This document shows positions 33,193 through 43,405 of a stretch of DNA of 64,000 nt, piece after piece. The notes under the pieces are model-generated. The model was not told the origin of the DNA and made no database searches. It saw only the letters and a program-made list of their open reading frames with translations. Made by a program: the position numbers and the translations under genes. The first letter of the stretch is position 1; each line of letters begins with the position of its first letter. The stretch spans positions 434,001 to 498,000 of the forward strand of contig JASISA010000003.1 of assembly GCA_031771865.1 (NCBI GenBank), written 5' to 3'. Source of the DNA: Nothophaeocryptopus gaeumannii (taxonomy: Eukaryota > Ascomycota > Dothideomycetes > Mycosphaerellales > Mycosphaerellaceae).

Positions 33193-34674
33193 TCACGTAT
33201 ACCAAGTCGGCTCCGGGATCTCTCCCAACAACTGATATCTTCCGACCTCTCGCTTCTTGTAAGCAACAGGATCATGGAGGGAGTGGGTACGGATATCACG
33301 CCAGTAGCGATCGAAACCGTACTTCTTCCCTGTTGCACGAGCGCCGAGCATTTCGAAGATTCCGGATGTTACGTCGAGACCGGTGTCGGTGGTGACGACT
33401 TTGACGTGCGCGACGTTCGCGGCGAGCTCACCGCGGCGTTGGGCGGTGATGCCTGCGCGGCCCTTGACGGAGTGGCCGTTCCTTGTAGCTCCATTGGTGT
33501 AGCCATTCGCCTCTGGCTGCTGGAAAGTAGAGACAGTGGAGATGGTGTAAGGCGGGTTAGGGCCGCTGCCATTGCTATCGTGTCCATTCGCAAGGTAAGC
33601 CGGGTTGACCTTTGCCTTGTATGAAGACACATCTGGGTCTACTAGAGAGCCGTACTGGCCTGCCTCTCGGTAGAGGTTGGCAACCTCTGCACCAACTCTG
33701 TCGGCCAAAGCGTCTGCTGCAGCAAGATGGGCACGGTACTCGCCATAGCGCTCTAGGATGTACCACTCCTCGGTAGCCTTGTCCTTGTTGTCGCCTCCGT
33801 ACGGCCATGCGCGTGTACCCTTGAGCGTGTATTGAGTGGCTGCGGCCAGTGCTCCTTCGGCGATGCCCAAATAAAAGTTGCTGAAGACCAGCTGGATCGT
33901 AGGCAGGAGCAGGCTCGCGAAAGGGATTCCGAGAACTTCTGGAATAGGACGCTTGGTGTTTGAGTCCCAGCCTAGTGCGTCTGACCATGGCACGCGGACC
34001 TTATCGATCTTGACACTGCCAGACTCTGTAAGACGAAGACCGACATTGTCCCAGTTGTGCGAGAACTGAATGCCTGGCTGATCGGTCTTGACGAGCGTGA
34101 AAATGTGGTCTTCGGTACCTTCCAGCACACCCTCAAGGACCGTCAGATCCGAGACAACACCTCCAGTATTGAAGTTCTTGAACCCGTCAAACACGAGCTC
34201 GTCGCCCTCAGAGCTGATCTTCAGATCATTGTCACGAGGGTTCACGGCACCTCCAACGAAGAAGTTGTTGCGGATGATGACTTCTTGAATGCTGTCCTGC
34301 TGCTCGTCTGTGCCCACCACATTGGCAGTCGTCGACCAGAGCAAGTGATAGCCCAGCAGCATACCAAGCGAGCCGTCTGTTTTCGCAACTTCGCGAATGA
34401 CCTTGTATCCAGTCTCCCAGCTCTGCTCACCGCCGCCATACTTTTTCGGCCCAAGGACCTTCAGCAGGCCGGCCGATTTCAATAGCGAGACTTCTGCCTT
34501 TGGAGACTTGTTCTCGATATCACGCTGAGCCGCATCTTCGCCAAGAATCTCTGCCACATCTCTTGCGCGCTGAATCCATTCTTCTTGATTATGAGGCAGG
34601 CCGGCTCGCTCGAATCTCTGGTGATGCGCGTTGTAAACGCTTGGGTCGGTGTAGACTCGTCCTGGCTTCGACAT
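33193..34674 (-). CDS. Acyl-CoA-dehydrogenase-fold flavoprotein, DszC/SfnB type
   Basis: 493 residues, single exon, ATG at 34674 (MSKPGRVYTDPSVYN). The family comprises flavin-dependent monooxygenases/dehydrogenases related to desulfurisation enzymes. Visible blocks are the N-terminal helical domain (RARDVAEILGEDAAQRD, LLKVLGPKKYGGGEQSW), the FMN/FAD-binding middle domain (GMLLGYHLLWS, FNTGGVVSD, WDNVGLRLTESGSVKIDKV) and the C-terminal helical domain (GIAEGALAAATQYT, ELAANVAHVKVVTTDTGLDVTSGIFEMLGARAT, DRYWRDIRTHSLHDPV). A low-complexity stretch of about 45 residues rich in Asn, Gly, Ser and Thr (about 360-405) interrupts the C-terminal domain. The substrate is unknown; a sulfur- or nitrogen-scavenging role is only inference. 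Confidence 0.88.
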   Translation of the reverse strand: MSKPGRVYTDPSVYNAHHQRFERAGLPHNQEEWIQRARDVAEILGEDAAQRDIENKSPKAEVSLLKSAGLLKVLGPKKYGGGEQSWETGYKVIREVAKTDGSLGMLLGYHLLWSTTANVVGTDEQQDSIQEVIIRNNFFVGGAVNPRDNDLKISSEGDELVFDGFKNFNTGGVVSDLTVLEGVLEGTEDHIFTLVKTDQPGIQFSHNWDNVGLRLTESGSVKIDKVRVPWSDALGWDSNTKRPIPEVLGIPFASLLLPTIQLVFSNFYLGIAEGALAAATQYTLKGTRAWPYGGDNKDKATEEWYILERYGEYRAHLAAADALADRVGAEVANLYREAGQYGSLVDPDVSSYKAKVNPAYLANGHDSNGSGPNPPYTISTVSTFQQPEANGYTNGATRNGHSVKGRAGITAQRRGELAANVAHVKVVTTDTGLDVTSGIFEMLGARATGKKYGFDRYWRDIRTHSLHDPVAYKKREVGRYQLLGEIPEPTWYT

Positions 34675-35382
34675 CTTGCGTTTGATTTTGGGATTACTAT
34701 GGGAATTGAAATTGAGATCAAAGGAGATGGGCGGGCCGATACCTTATAGCTGCAGCTTTGTTCAGAATGCACGGCTCTTTCGTGATTTACTTAGCGCTCT
34801 AGGCTTGTAAATACCGGGTTCGTCTCAGTGCAGATCGCCAATGGTATGAACGTTGGATTGAGCACGCCATCAAGCTTCTCCATCGCGCTCCACGCAGGTA
34901 TAAAGCTAATCATCAGATTGGAGTTGTCGAGTGGAAAGCGACGAGCCGAAAAAAGGTGTTCGCATATAGACACACCCGAAACACTTCAGAAACGCCGCAT
35001 TTACCAGACCCAGTGGTGTGAGGCGCGTTCCTGAGCCGAAGCTGTGGGTGAAGTGGGCTGGGACAGCTTCGAAAGCTATACGGAAGAAGTTACTGCGACC
35101 TCGGCGAATGCGCCGTTTGGGTCAAATTGCAGTATGCAACTATTTGCGTGCTTCTCTCGACACCAGGTGTCATTTTACATGGTGGGAGTGGCCCCCAAGA
35201 CACCTGCGTGGGTACCACATGTCATGTAGCAAGTCTGCTGTTGGTGTCCTCTGAAGGCTGGATCTGTATGTTCTGGCCCGAATCCTGATTCCGCGCTTGC
35301 TGAAGGATTTGATGCGACACAATGCGCCTTGACTGACCCAGATGCTCTGCTATGCTGTGAGGTATGATAATCTGAGTCCAGC
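34675..35382. other. Intergenic
   Basis: Upstream of the flavoprotein and downstream of the Mso1-like gene. No gene or repeat seen. Confidence 0.4.
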
Positions 35383-36120
35383 TCATGACCTTCCCCATCT
35401 GCGGTTGACGCTTGCTCCTGTGTCATACTGATTGCCTCCTCCGTTCCAAGGCGCATTTGCACTCATCTGCGGCTGGTCATATGGGTTTGCAGCACCAACA
35501 GAACTCGCTGCAGGGCTTGGTTGAGGACTGAGTCCGGTCTTTCCGCCCCATAATCGCGCCTTCAATCTTTCTTGCGCACTGCCGGCAGTGAGACCGCCGC
35601 TGCTAGAAGGCGGACTAGGATCAGTCGCGAGACCACTGCCTGGCCGCTGTGAAGCCAGACCCTGGTAGCTGCCTGCTCTCTGTGAAGGCAGAGGCCGTGC
35701 CTGCGGTGGTGCCAGGGAGGCACTAGGTGTAGGTTGATTGCTCACAGGTCTGCGGACACCGCGAAGGCTCTGTGGCTGCATAGGAGCCGGACTTGCGGGC
35801 TGATCCCACAAATCACTCAGACTGTTCCGCTGCATTCCTTGGTTCTGTACTGGACCGTAGTGGCTCTTTCCTCCTGCGCTGGTAAGGTAGCCGCCTTGCT
35901 GCGCATACGGCTGAGGAGTGATAGCACGCTTGTCGTTCGGGTCTGGTGGCAGCCATGGCGGGAATGGCCGTCCTTTCTCGGTGTAGTATGCGCGTAGAGT
36001 ACGGCAGATGTGTGTGTCGTCTTCGGTATCGCCGTCGTCTTCACTGGATAAGAGATTCCGCCGCAGCGAATTGTATCGAGAGGTTGTGTGCGTGAGCAAA
36101 TTGCTCAGATAGGAAGACAT
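35383..36120 (-). CDS. MSO1: Mso1-like, Sec1-binding exocytosis protein
   Basis: 245 residues, no intron visible. The first 65 residues (MSSYLSNLLTHTTSRYNSLR, then AYYTEKGRPFPPWLPPDP) match the conserved N-terminal Sec1/Munc18-binding segment of fungal Mso1 proteins, which assist SNARE complex assembly in vesicle fusion at the plasma membrane. The remainder is a disordered tail rich in Pro, Ser, Gln and Gly, ending NRRWGRS, with a short conserved-looking motif AQERLKARLWGG near residue 185. Family membership rests on the N-terminus. Confidence 0.82.
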   Translation of the reverse strand: MSSYLSNLLTHTTSRYNSLRRNLLSSEDDGDTEDDTHICRTLRAYYTEKGRPFPPWLPPDPNDKRAITPQPYAQQGGYLTSAGGKSHYGPVQNQGMQRNSLSDLWDQPASPAPMQPQSLRGVRRPVSNQPTPSASLAPPQARPLPSQRAGSYQGLASQRPGSGLATDPSPPSSSGGLTAGSAQERLKARLWGGKTGLSPQPSPAASSVGAANPYDQPQMSANAPWNGGGNQYDTGASVNRRWGRS

Positions 36121-38797
36121 GGTGGGCGGTCAATCGGGGGTCTGAGCGGTGTGGGAGGTGCTGTGGTGGTGGTGGTAGTGGTGCTGCGCTGCACAGGCTT
36201 CTATGGTCGCGTGAATGAAAGCGACGCATGGCTGTGGCTGACGCTTTCTCCGCCCGCCAGTGGCTGTGGTGTGTCCATTGTGGCACAGCTGCTGCGTGGC
36301 TCACCGGCCATTCCTTGATGTCTTTCTTTTCCCATCAGCTCTTGCCAGACAGCTGAGCGTGCAGATAGCAGTGTAGAGTGTTTGCCAAGTACTGAGAAGG
36401 TGCGAATGAGAATCTGGAACATACGCATTGAGAATTGATTTTGTAGCTACGGTTCCTTACTCGATGCCCATGAGGGATACTATGCCTGGCAGCAGCGAAC
36501 ATCTTGCGAAAAGGCTATTCTGTCTTTCCAAAGGTGTAGACTCGGTTGAGGAAAGTAGGGTCAGGAGCAGATAAACAAGGCCTTTGTATACTGATGCACA
36601 TAGTAGCTTGCGGACCGAGCGACCACCATTGCGCCAGCTCTTGTCATGCGTGGTCTTTTGTGCGTTTCTCGCTCTTTTGTGGCAGGCAAGCTCTCAGCTA
36701 TGGTCGGGATCCAGCAGCAGTCGTCCAAACGAGATCAGTCAGTGGCAACCTACGGCAGGCTTGCGAATTCCTTAGGTCCATGCTCTTCCACTGCAAAGCT
36801 ACCTTGACATGCTTCTTGGTGTAGGGCCCCGAGACTTTGCATTACGGCTGGATCTTGGCCCTCGATAGGGCTTTTAGGAGACCGCCACGAGAAAGTAAGC
36901 TCTCTTGTCGCCGCGATGATTCCGTCAAGACTTCGTAGGAGCTTCTTGCTGGTCAAGCGTAGGGTGGTTTCGGAAAGTCTGTCAGAGGCAGTGCAGCTTA
37001 CCTGTGCAATTCTTGTTTGTCAATGAAGATGGAGCTCACTGCGAGACCAGTCCGAGTATTGCGTGCAGACGGCTAGACCATTGTCAAGCAAGTTCTCGAG
37101 ACGTCACTTGGTGATCATGTCTATGGGTCCGATGACCCTCCTCGAGGCGGCTATCGGTCGGATCTGGCCTGCCACGTGTACCTGACATCAACTTCGTTCT
37201 TGCATTTTCATCACCGGTAGCTGCTTGAATCCGCTTCCGGGGCAAAATGTGTGTTGTTTGAGCTCATGGTCGTATCATCGTATCTTCTTAAGCCGCGACT
37301 CGCCGGCTGTTGCGGACCAAATCGATTTCAACGCCCGTTCTCAATGGATGTTTTGCGGATTCTGGGCTTCCAGCTCCACTGGATCTCAAAGCTTGGCTCG
37401 TTGCCCGTGATGCTTAGCCACGGTAATCTGGCGCCGAAGAAGGTCGGATGCGTTACCGTGTGCACTTGTAGGACCTTGCCGTCGCGGCCGCTCGCCCCGT
37501 AGTGCGCTTCATCACGTTGACGTATCCCGAAATCGTAACAGGACCCGGCTGGCTCAGAGCACGCCGAAAGCGGTCGTCTTTTCCGCCGGACTTGTACCGT
37601 GCTGCTACTGCGGGGCATGATGCACCTCACGCCTTGAGCAGAGTGGGAGTTGTTCTTTTGATTGTGGTGATCGTGGAAGTCAGCAAAACGCCTGCCGCAA
37701 GCGAATAGTTTCTTGACAAATATGCGGAGGATCTCGATATTAAAACAACGGCCAAGCATCGCCAGGTGGTGTTTTGACTTCCCGTTGCGCCGAGAGCTGT
37801 GAGAGTCGGTTCCTGAAGTACTTGCGTCTCTGCGCTCGCTTCCAGGCCCACTCTGGAGACATTGCGAAGGGAAGGCGTGGAAGGCTAGCATGTAGCCGCG
37901 GAAGCTTTCTCCATGTTTGAAAGCTGCGTTCCGTGCACCCTGATGTTGGCGCCGTGACGATCTGCCGGTTGTCTGGCGTCTTCCACAGCTTCCGCAATAC
38001 ATCCAGCATGGTTCTCGACCCTCCGCATTGGATGCTGTCAGGCTTGCATGGCTGCTGGGATATCACAACGATTGCTCAGCAGCAGTTCGGCAGTAGTCCC
38101 CTACTTCTGCTGATCATGCCCTGCCCGCTCTGTTCCGCTTGGGTAAGAATTCCGTAACATGAAGGCGAGAGGGCAACAGCAAGGCCCTGGTTACCACCGC
38201 TCCGCCATCGCCTTGACCCGGTGTGTGTACCAGGCTGTAGAAGTAGAAGTGGGGTCAGCACGCAGAAGGTCGCGCATGTAGCGCTCGTGCCTGCCTTGGA
38301 CTGACTCTCAGTGGATACTGGCAGGGAATCTGTTGGCATGCGCGTGCGACTTCGAGCTTTCTGCCCTGGTCAGGCTCCACAGAGATGTCGATGTCTTAGC
38401 GATGGGCGGTGGCAGGTATATAAGAGCGGAGACGCTGCATTGTCGAGAGAGTGTTTCTACCATCTTGTGATCTTGAACATTCATCCAGCCTTGGACCTGA
38501 TATCCGCCTGCTGCAAATACCACGCGCCAAGCTCGAAGAAAGGTAAGTCTCCCCGCATTTTGACTGCAGTTGATCGCACTTTCCTTGCCTAGCCTCCCTT
38601 GAAGGCTGGTCGGCTCGAGGGAGGAAGGAAGCATGGACTCTGGAGCTACCGCTAACGCGCATTGATGATGCAGCTCGCCCTCCGCTTCGATCCCGCTTTC
38701 CATCAGACAGCTACAAAGCTACCTTTATAACCGACCTGCACACGCACAGCCGTGGCTGTTGTACCCTTTTCCAAGACTTCATTGAACAGTCGTCACA
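36121..38797. other. 2.7-kb gene-poor region upstream of formate dehydrogenase
   Basis: Several frames are open for 60-220 codons, but none has protein-like composition or a recognised domain. A TATA-like element (TATATAAG, 38417-38424) and a donor-like GTAAGT near 38543 could mark an unannotated transcript. Otherwise this is the long promoter side of the dehydrogenase. Confidence 0.4.
38724..38730 (+). promoter_or_regulatory. TATA-like box of formate dehydrogenase
   Basis: TTTATAA 68 bp upstream of the ATG, with a short C-rich leader after it. Confidence 0.55.
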
Positions 38798-40171
38798 ATG
38801 GTATTTGCTCGTTCTGCTCTCCGCTCCGCCCGCCCCGCCGCCGCCTCGCTGCTTTCGCAGCGGGCAACCACCTCTTTCTCCCAGCGCGGAGCTTCGCTCG
38901 CTCAGAAGTCAGCTTTGGGAGGTGTCAGAACGCTGACCGCGACTTCACGACAACAGGGCAAGGTTCTCCTCGTCTTGTACGATGTAAGTGATATATTCAG
39001 ACAGCTCAATGTAAGCACTTGGCTAACAGAAACACCAGGGCCATGGGCACGCTAAGCAAGAGCCAAAGCTGCTCGGTACCACTGAGAACGAGCTCGGTCT
39101 GAGATCATGGATTGAGTCTCAGGGCCACACTCTTGTCACCACTTCCGACAAGGAGGGCGAGAATAGCAAGTTCGACCAGGAACTCGTTGACGCCGAGGTC
39201 ATCATCACAACTCCGTGAGACAGCTCCCAGCCCAAAGCTCTTGGAGACATTGGATCGGCACAGTTGCTGATAAGCAAAATAGCTTCCACCCAGGTTACCT
39301 CACCGCTGAGCGCCTTGCCAAGGCCAAGAACCTGAAGATCGCCGTCACCGCCGGTATTGGATCCGACCACGTCGACCTGAACGCAGCCAACAAAACCAAT
39401 GGCGGTATCACCGTTGCCGAGGTCACTGGCTCCAACGTCGTCTCTGTCGCTGAGCACGTCGTCATGACCATGCTCGTCCTCGTCCGCAACTTCGTCCCAG
39501 CTCACGAGCAAATCGCCCGCGGTGACTGGAACGTCGCCGAGGTGGCCAAGAACGAGTACGATCTTGAAGGCAAGACCGTGGGTACCGTTGCCGTTGGACG
39601 TATTGGTGAGCGTGTGCTCCGCCGCCTGAAGCCATTCGACTGCAAGGAGCTCCTCTACTACGACTACCAGCCACTTGCCCCCGAGGTGGAGAAGGAGATT
39701 GGTTGCCGAAGAGTTGAGAAGCTCGAAGACATGCTCGCCCAGTGTGACATTGTCACCATCAACTGCCCACTCCACGAGAAGACCCGCGGTCTGTTCAACA
39801 AGGAGCTCATCAGCAAGATGAAGAAGGGCTCATGGCTCGTCAACACTGCCCGTGGTGCCATCGTCGTCAAGGAGGATGTCGCCGATGCCCTCAAGTCTGG
39901 CCAGCTCCGTGGTTACGGTGGTGATGTCTGGTTCCCACAGCCAGCACCAAAGGACCACCCACTCCGCTACGCTTCTTACACCACCTGGGGCGGTGGAAAT
40001 GCCATGGTCCCTCACATGTCTGGTACCTCCCTCGATGCCCAGCAGCGTTACGCCGCTGGTGTCAAGAACATCTTGGACGAATACTTCAGTGGACGCGGCA
40101 ACTACAGGCCTGAGGATTTGATTGTGCACCAGGGTGACTACGCCACCAAGGCGTACGGTCAGCGCAAGTAG
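38798..40171 (+). CDS. FDH1: NAD-dependent formate dehydrogenase, mitochondrial-type N-terminus
   Basis: Exons 38798-38983, 39039-39214 and 39283-40171, with introns of 55 and 68 bp; 416 residues. It oxidises formate to CO2 with NAD+. The first ~53 residues (MVFARSALRSARPAAASLLS...) are rich in Arg, Ala and Ser with almost no acidic residues, a typical mitochondrial presequence ahead of GKVLLVLYDGHGHA. The catalytic domain shows ITTPFHPGYLTAERL, GITVAEVTGSNVVSVAEHVV with the active-site Asn, Rossmann GTVAVGRIGERVL, NTARGAI (Arg), GDVWFPQPAPKDHP (Gln) and MVPHMSGTSLDAQ (His). Codons strongly favour C-ending forms, suggesting high expression. There is no internal Met before the catalytic core, so a cytosolic form would need another start. 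Confidence 0.96.
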
Positions 40172-42499
40172 AGAATGGATCCCAAGGAGGGTATGAACTG
40201 TGAGAATTAGCATGAGAGCGATGGTGATGTTGTCCACACTTTCTTCTGTGTAACGATTTTAAGAGCGATCAAAGATACCTTTTTGTGAAGCAAAAGCTTT
40301 TAGGCGCAGCGTTAGAACTCAGCCTTCCAACTGTGCGTCTTTGGTTTTGAACACCTCCCGCACGTGACCGGTAAGCTGATTGTAACAGTAGTGCAGGAAC
40401 GTCTTTGTGCAAGGGTTGTGTCGAGATTCCCTTGTGGCTGGAGACTCCACTCTGGCCGCCACGTGGGAATGGCATCCTCGCTCGCACATCGCCTGTCCCG
40501 CTCTTGATCGACGTGTTGACGGAAAAAGCCTACTGAGACCAGGAACGACACCGAGGAACCAGTCTGCCCGGATGAGTGATCGTAGGAGTGATAGTTGAAG
40601 TCGGAGCTCACAGGTATGAGGCGTCTCCGATCCGATGCAACATACATCTTGGCACCAGGCATCTCTATTCTGTTGCATGCCTCTTGATCAATGCGAGCGT
40701 GATTTCGCATCCATCTTTGTGCCTTGTGAACTCAGCCATGTTGGTGGTATTGAATATTCGATGTTGTTCGATGATGTGTCCTTGGCATGGTGACACGGAT
40801 TCAGCTGTTCGGTAGACTTAACAGATGTGTAGCATAACATCATTGAGGCTCAAACTCGCAGCTTGTATCGGTCTTCTTTTCTGGCAAGGCTACGTGTTCG
40901 TTTCGGTGGTTCCATTCCGTTTTCGGTCACGTATTCGTTAAGGGTAGCCGGTCTTGGCAGTCGCTTTTGGCTTTGATAGGGAACAGGTCTTGGAGTTCAA
41001 GCTTGCTGCGTGAGATTATTCTGAGTCATTGCCAATGGCCAGGATTACTGCACACCCTCACTCATGCTTTTCGGAGGATTCTGAGATACCTTGTTCTGAT
41101 CCGATGTAGGATAAGCAGCTTGAGTGGTGACTGAGCAGCATATACGGGCGGCTTGGTAGGCGAACTCTCGTGCTACGGGCAACCAGCAGACTGCAAATAG
41201 TCAGCTTTCTTTGCGAAGGATCTCGATGTCTGTGCAGGGCATCAGTCTGCGAGATAGTCGAACGCTTCTGCCACGATTCACCTTCCTGTTGTAGACAGAG
41301 GTCAGTAGTCAGTCTTCTGCAGAGCCGAATCCTTCAGCGAATCCCTCGAGGCTCCACAAGCTCCACAAGACTCGGTGCACTTTCATGAAAGAGCGTATGA
41401 GATGGACGTCTGGCGCGAAACGGCCCGTATGTCTGTCGCATGCACGTGGGATCCAGACTGCGACTCATCGATGGCTCACACGATGACATGAAGCAGCCAC
41501 ATGGGCATGGGACTGGAGCAGACAAGCACTGCGGCCGAGCTAACGGTCACACCGTGCACCCAAACAAACGAACGGACATGGTCGTCGTAGGGCTGCAGGA
41601 AGGCAGCGGCATACATGGCACTCTGAACCTTGAGTCGCATCATTGACGTCAAGGGTGTGCACCATCAGGATTCTTCACCGCGACAGTGCCGCCCTGTACT
41701 CGTCGAGATGGGGGCCGTTTGGAGAGCAGAAAGGCGGAAGCAGGGGAGGGCAGAGGCTTAGACATTGCAGGATTCAAGCTTCCGCGCGCCATCCCTAAAA
41801 GAGGCATTTAGTGAGCGAGAGCCCGCTGATTTATTAAGGAATCTTTCTATCTTTGGCTCAGCTCCGACTCCACCTTTCCACCTCTGCGGCTAGAACCATC
41901 TTACCCTTTCTTCCCAAGACCTCGAATGCTGCAGCCCATTCGCGGGCTTAGTTCTAGTGTCGACGAGGGCAGTCGATGCGCTCATGGCTGAGAGAGAGTC
42001 ACTGCTGGCGTGCTCCGAACGCCAATGCGCAAGGTGGCAGAGAACATGGCACTTTCCGCTGCAGGTACGATAATAGGATGGTCGTACTGCTGAGCGCGGG
42101 ATGCACCTCTCGCCGGCTGTCTTCTCTCTGCTGCATGGCACTGCACTGCCTATGAGCCGCATCTTGCGATCCTTCGTAAGATAGTAGACTGTCCTCTGCA
42201 CGGGAGGAAGAAGGTATATAGCAGACTCCTCTCCGCTGACAGTTTCATGATTCATCCTCATCAGCAACCACAACCTTCCAACAACACCAAGCAACAAGAT
42301 TTCATTTGTATCTTCACGCGTTTCCTTCTTCGGTACAATCGCTCATCAGCAACTACTACGATCAGCAATCGACATCAACAACATCAACAGAATTCTCAGT
42401 ACGCCTGACATTTTCACTGTCTCCTACTGTCACTTCTTGACATCCAACATCATTTTCTTAAACACCAACTCTCTTATTTCCTTCGATCTATCTTTCAAA
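40172..42499. other. 2.3-kb gene-poor region with a strong-looking promoter at its end
   Basis: No conventional gene is found. From about 42240 the sequence becomes a C/A- and C/T-rich leader (CAACAACATCAACA-type), unlike the rest, leading into the first nano-ORF. Confidence 0.45.
42215..42220 (+). promoter_or_regulatory. TATA box of the nano-ORF locus
   Basis: TATATA followed by a long pyrimidine- and CAA-rich tract, the pattern of a well-expressed fungal 5' leader. The ATG of the first nano-ORF is 285 bp downstream. Confidence 0.55.
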
Positions 42500-42523
42500 A
42501 TGGGCCGTGGTGGATACAACTAA
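42500..42523 (+). CDS. Nano-ORF encoding MGRGGYN
   Basis: ATG in a good context (TCAAAATGG) opens a seven-codon frame ending in TAA. By itself this would be dismissed, but the second nano-ORF 160 bp downstream ends in the same six residues with different codons. I know of no assigned function and do not recognise the family. It could be a regulatory upstream ORF or a released peptide. Confidence 0.45.
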   Translation: MGRGGYN

Positions 42524-42679
42524 GCGTCTCCCTTTCCGTATTCTCAGAGGTCTTATCCCCCATACTTTACGGGACCAATTACCACCAAGCAAGAAGACAT
42601 CGACAGCAGTCACAACGAAGTTAGCAACATTATTACTGTCAACATTACTATCATCCGCATCTATACAATAGCATCAATC

Positions 42680-42790
42680 ATGGCTTCAGGCATGATTGCA
42701 CTTAAGAGCGACGACGGCAGAGGGTGAGCATTACTACATCATCATAACGTTGGAACACGAGCTAACACATGATTTAGCGGCTACAACTAG
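42680..42790 (+). CDS. Spliced 18-residue ORF ending in GRGGYN
   Basis: ATG at 42680 reads MASGMIALKSDDGRG. A well-formed 54-bp intron (42724-42777, GTGAGC, branch GCTAACAC, acceptor TTTAG) falls inside the GRGG codons, and splicing restores GYN and TAG at 42788-42790. Relative to the first nano-ORF the residues GRGGYN are the same, but the codons differ at Arg (CGT/AGA), two Gly positions and the stop, which argues for selection on the peptide. Downstream sequence remains transcript-like to about 43000. Function unknown. Confidence 0.5.
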
Positions 42791-43405
42791 ATGTCTCCTC
42801 ATTCGTCCAATTCCGGCAATGGACAACATGACCTCCTTCTCATACCAACGAGGCTGGCCTCTGCGGACATCTTCCGGATACATCTTATAATCTGCTCGCA
42901 TTTTTCTCTTTTTAGCCTTCCTTCTGGACAAGGTACATCTTTACTGGGACATCTTTAACTCCACGAATTTTTGTCGCAACGACTGCAACTCTTCTCAGCA
43001 TCTGGTAGCGTTCAAGCGGCGGCAGTATCAGCCACACAAAGCATCAATGATAGCGTTTCAGCGAGCAGCATCAGCATTCTTGGGAGTCTGGAAATTTTCG
43101 ACTTAGCGGCATTCATGGAGTTGGTCTTTTGACTTGGTGACAGGTCAGCGGCATTTGCAGGGCGTTTGGGATCAGCATGTTTGGGCGTAAGGGCAAGGCA
43201 TTCCATGATAGAGTCTATTTGGCGGTGGGAGTGCGCAAGCACTGAATGAGCGGATGGCGAGGAAAGAAAGAACATTTCCGAGCGGATCTCGAACGACTTC
43301 ATATACCACAACATCGCAGCTATTGCAACAGAATCTACAGAGAGCATACACCTCCATAGCAGGTTAATTTGGAGAGGCATTATCTGCAAGATACCTTTAC
43401 ATTGC
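42791..43405. other. 3' flank of nano-ORF locus and of MSS1
   Basis: Probably the 3' UTR of the nano-ORF transcript followed by MSS1 3' sequence. No separate gene supported. Confidence 0.4.

Noticed and set aside
37328..38066. Overlapping minus-strand frames of 108 and 224 codons
   Set aside because: No ATG start for the longer one, no recognisable domain, composition unlike a protein; left as intergenic.
39119..39775. 218-codon minus-strand frame opposite FDH
   Set aside because: Produced by C-ending codon bias of the highly expressed sense gene.
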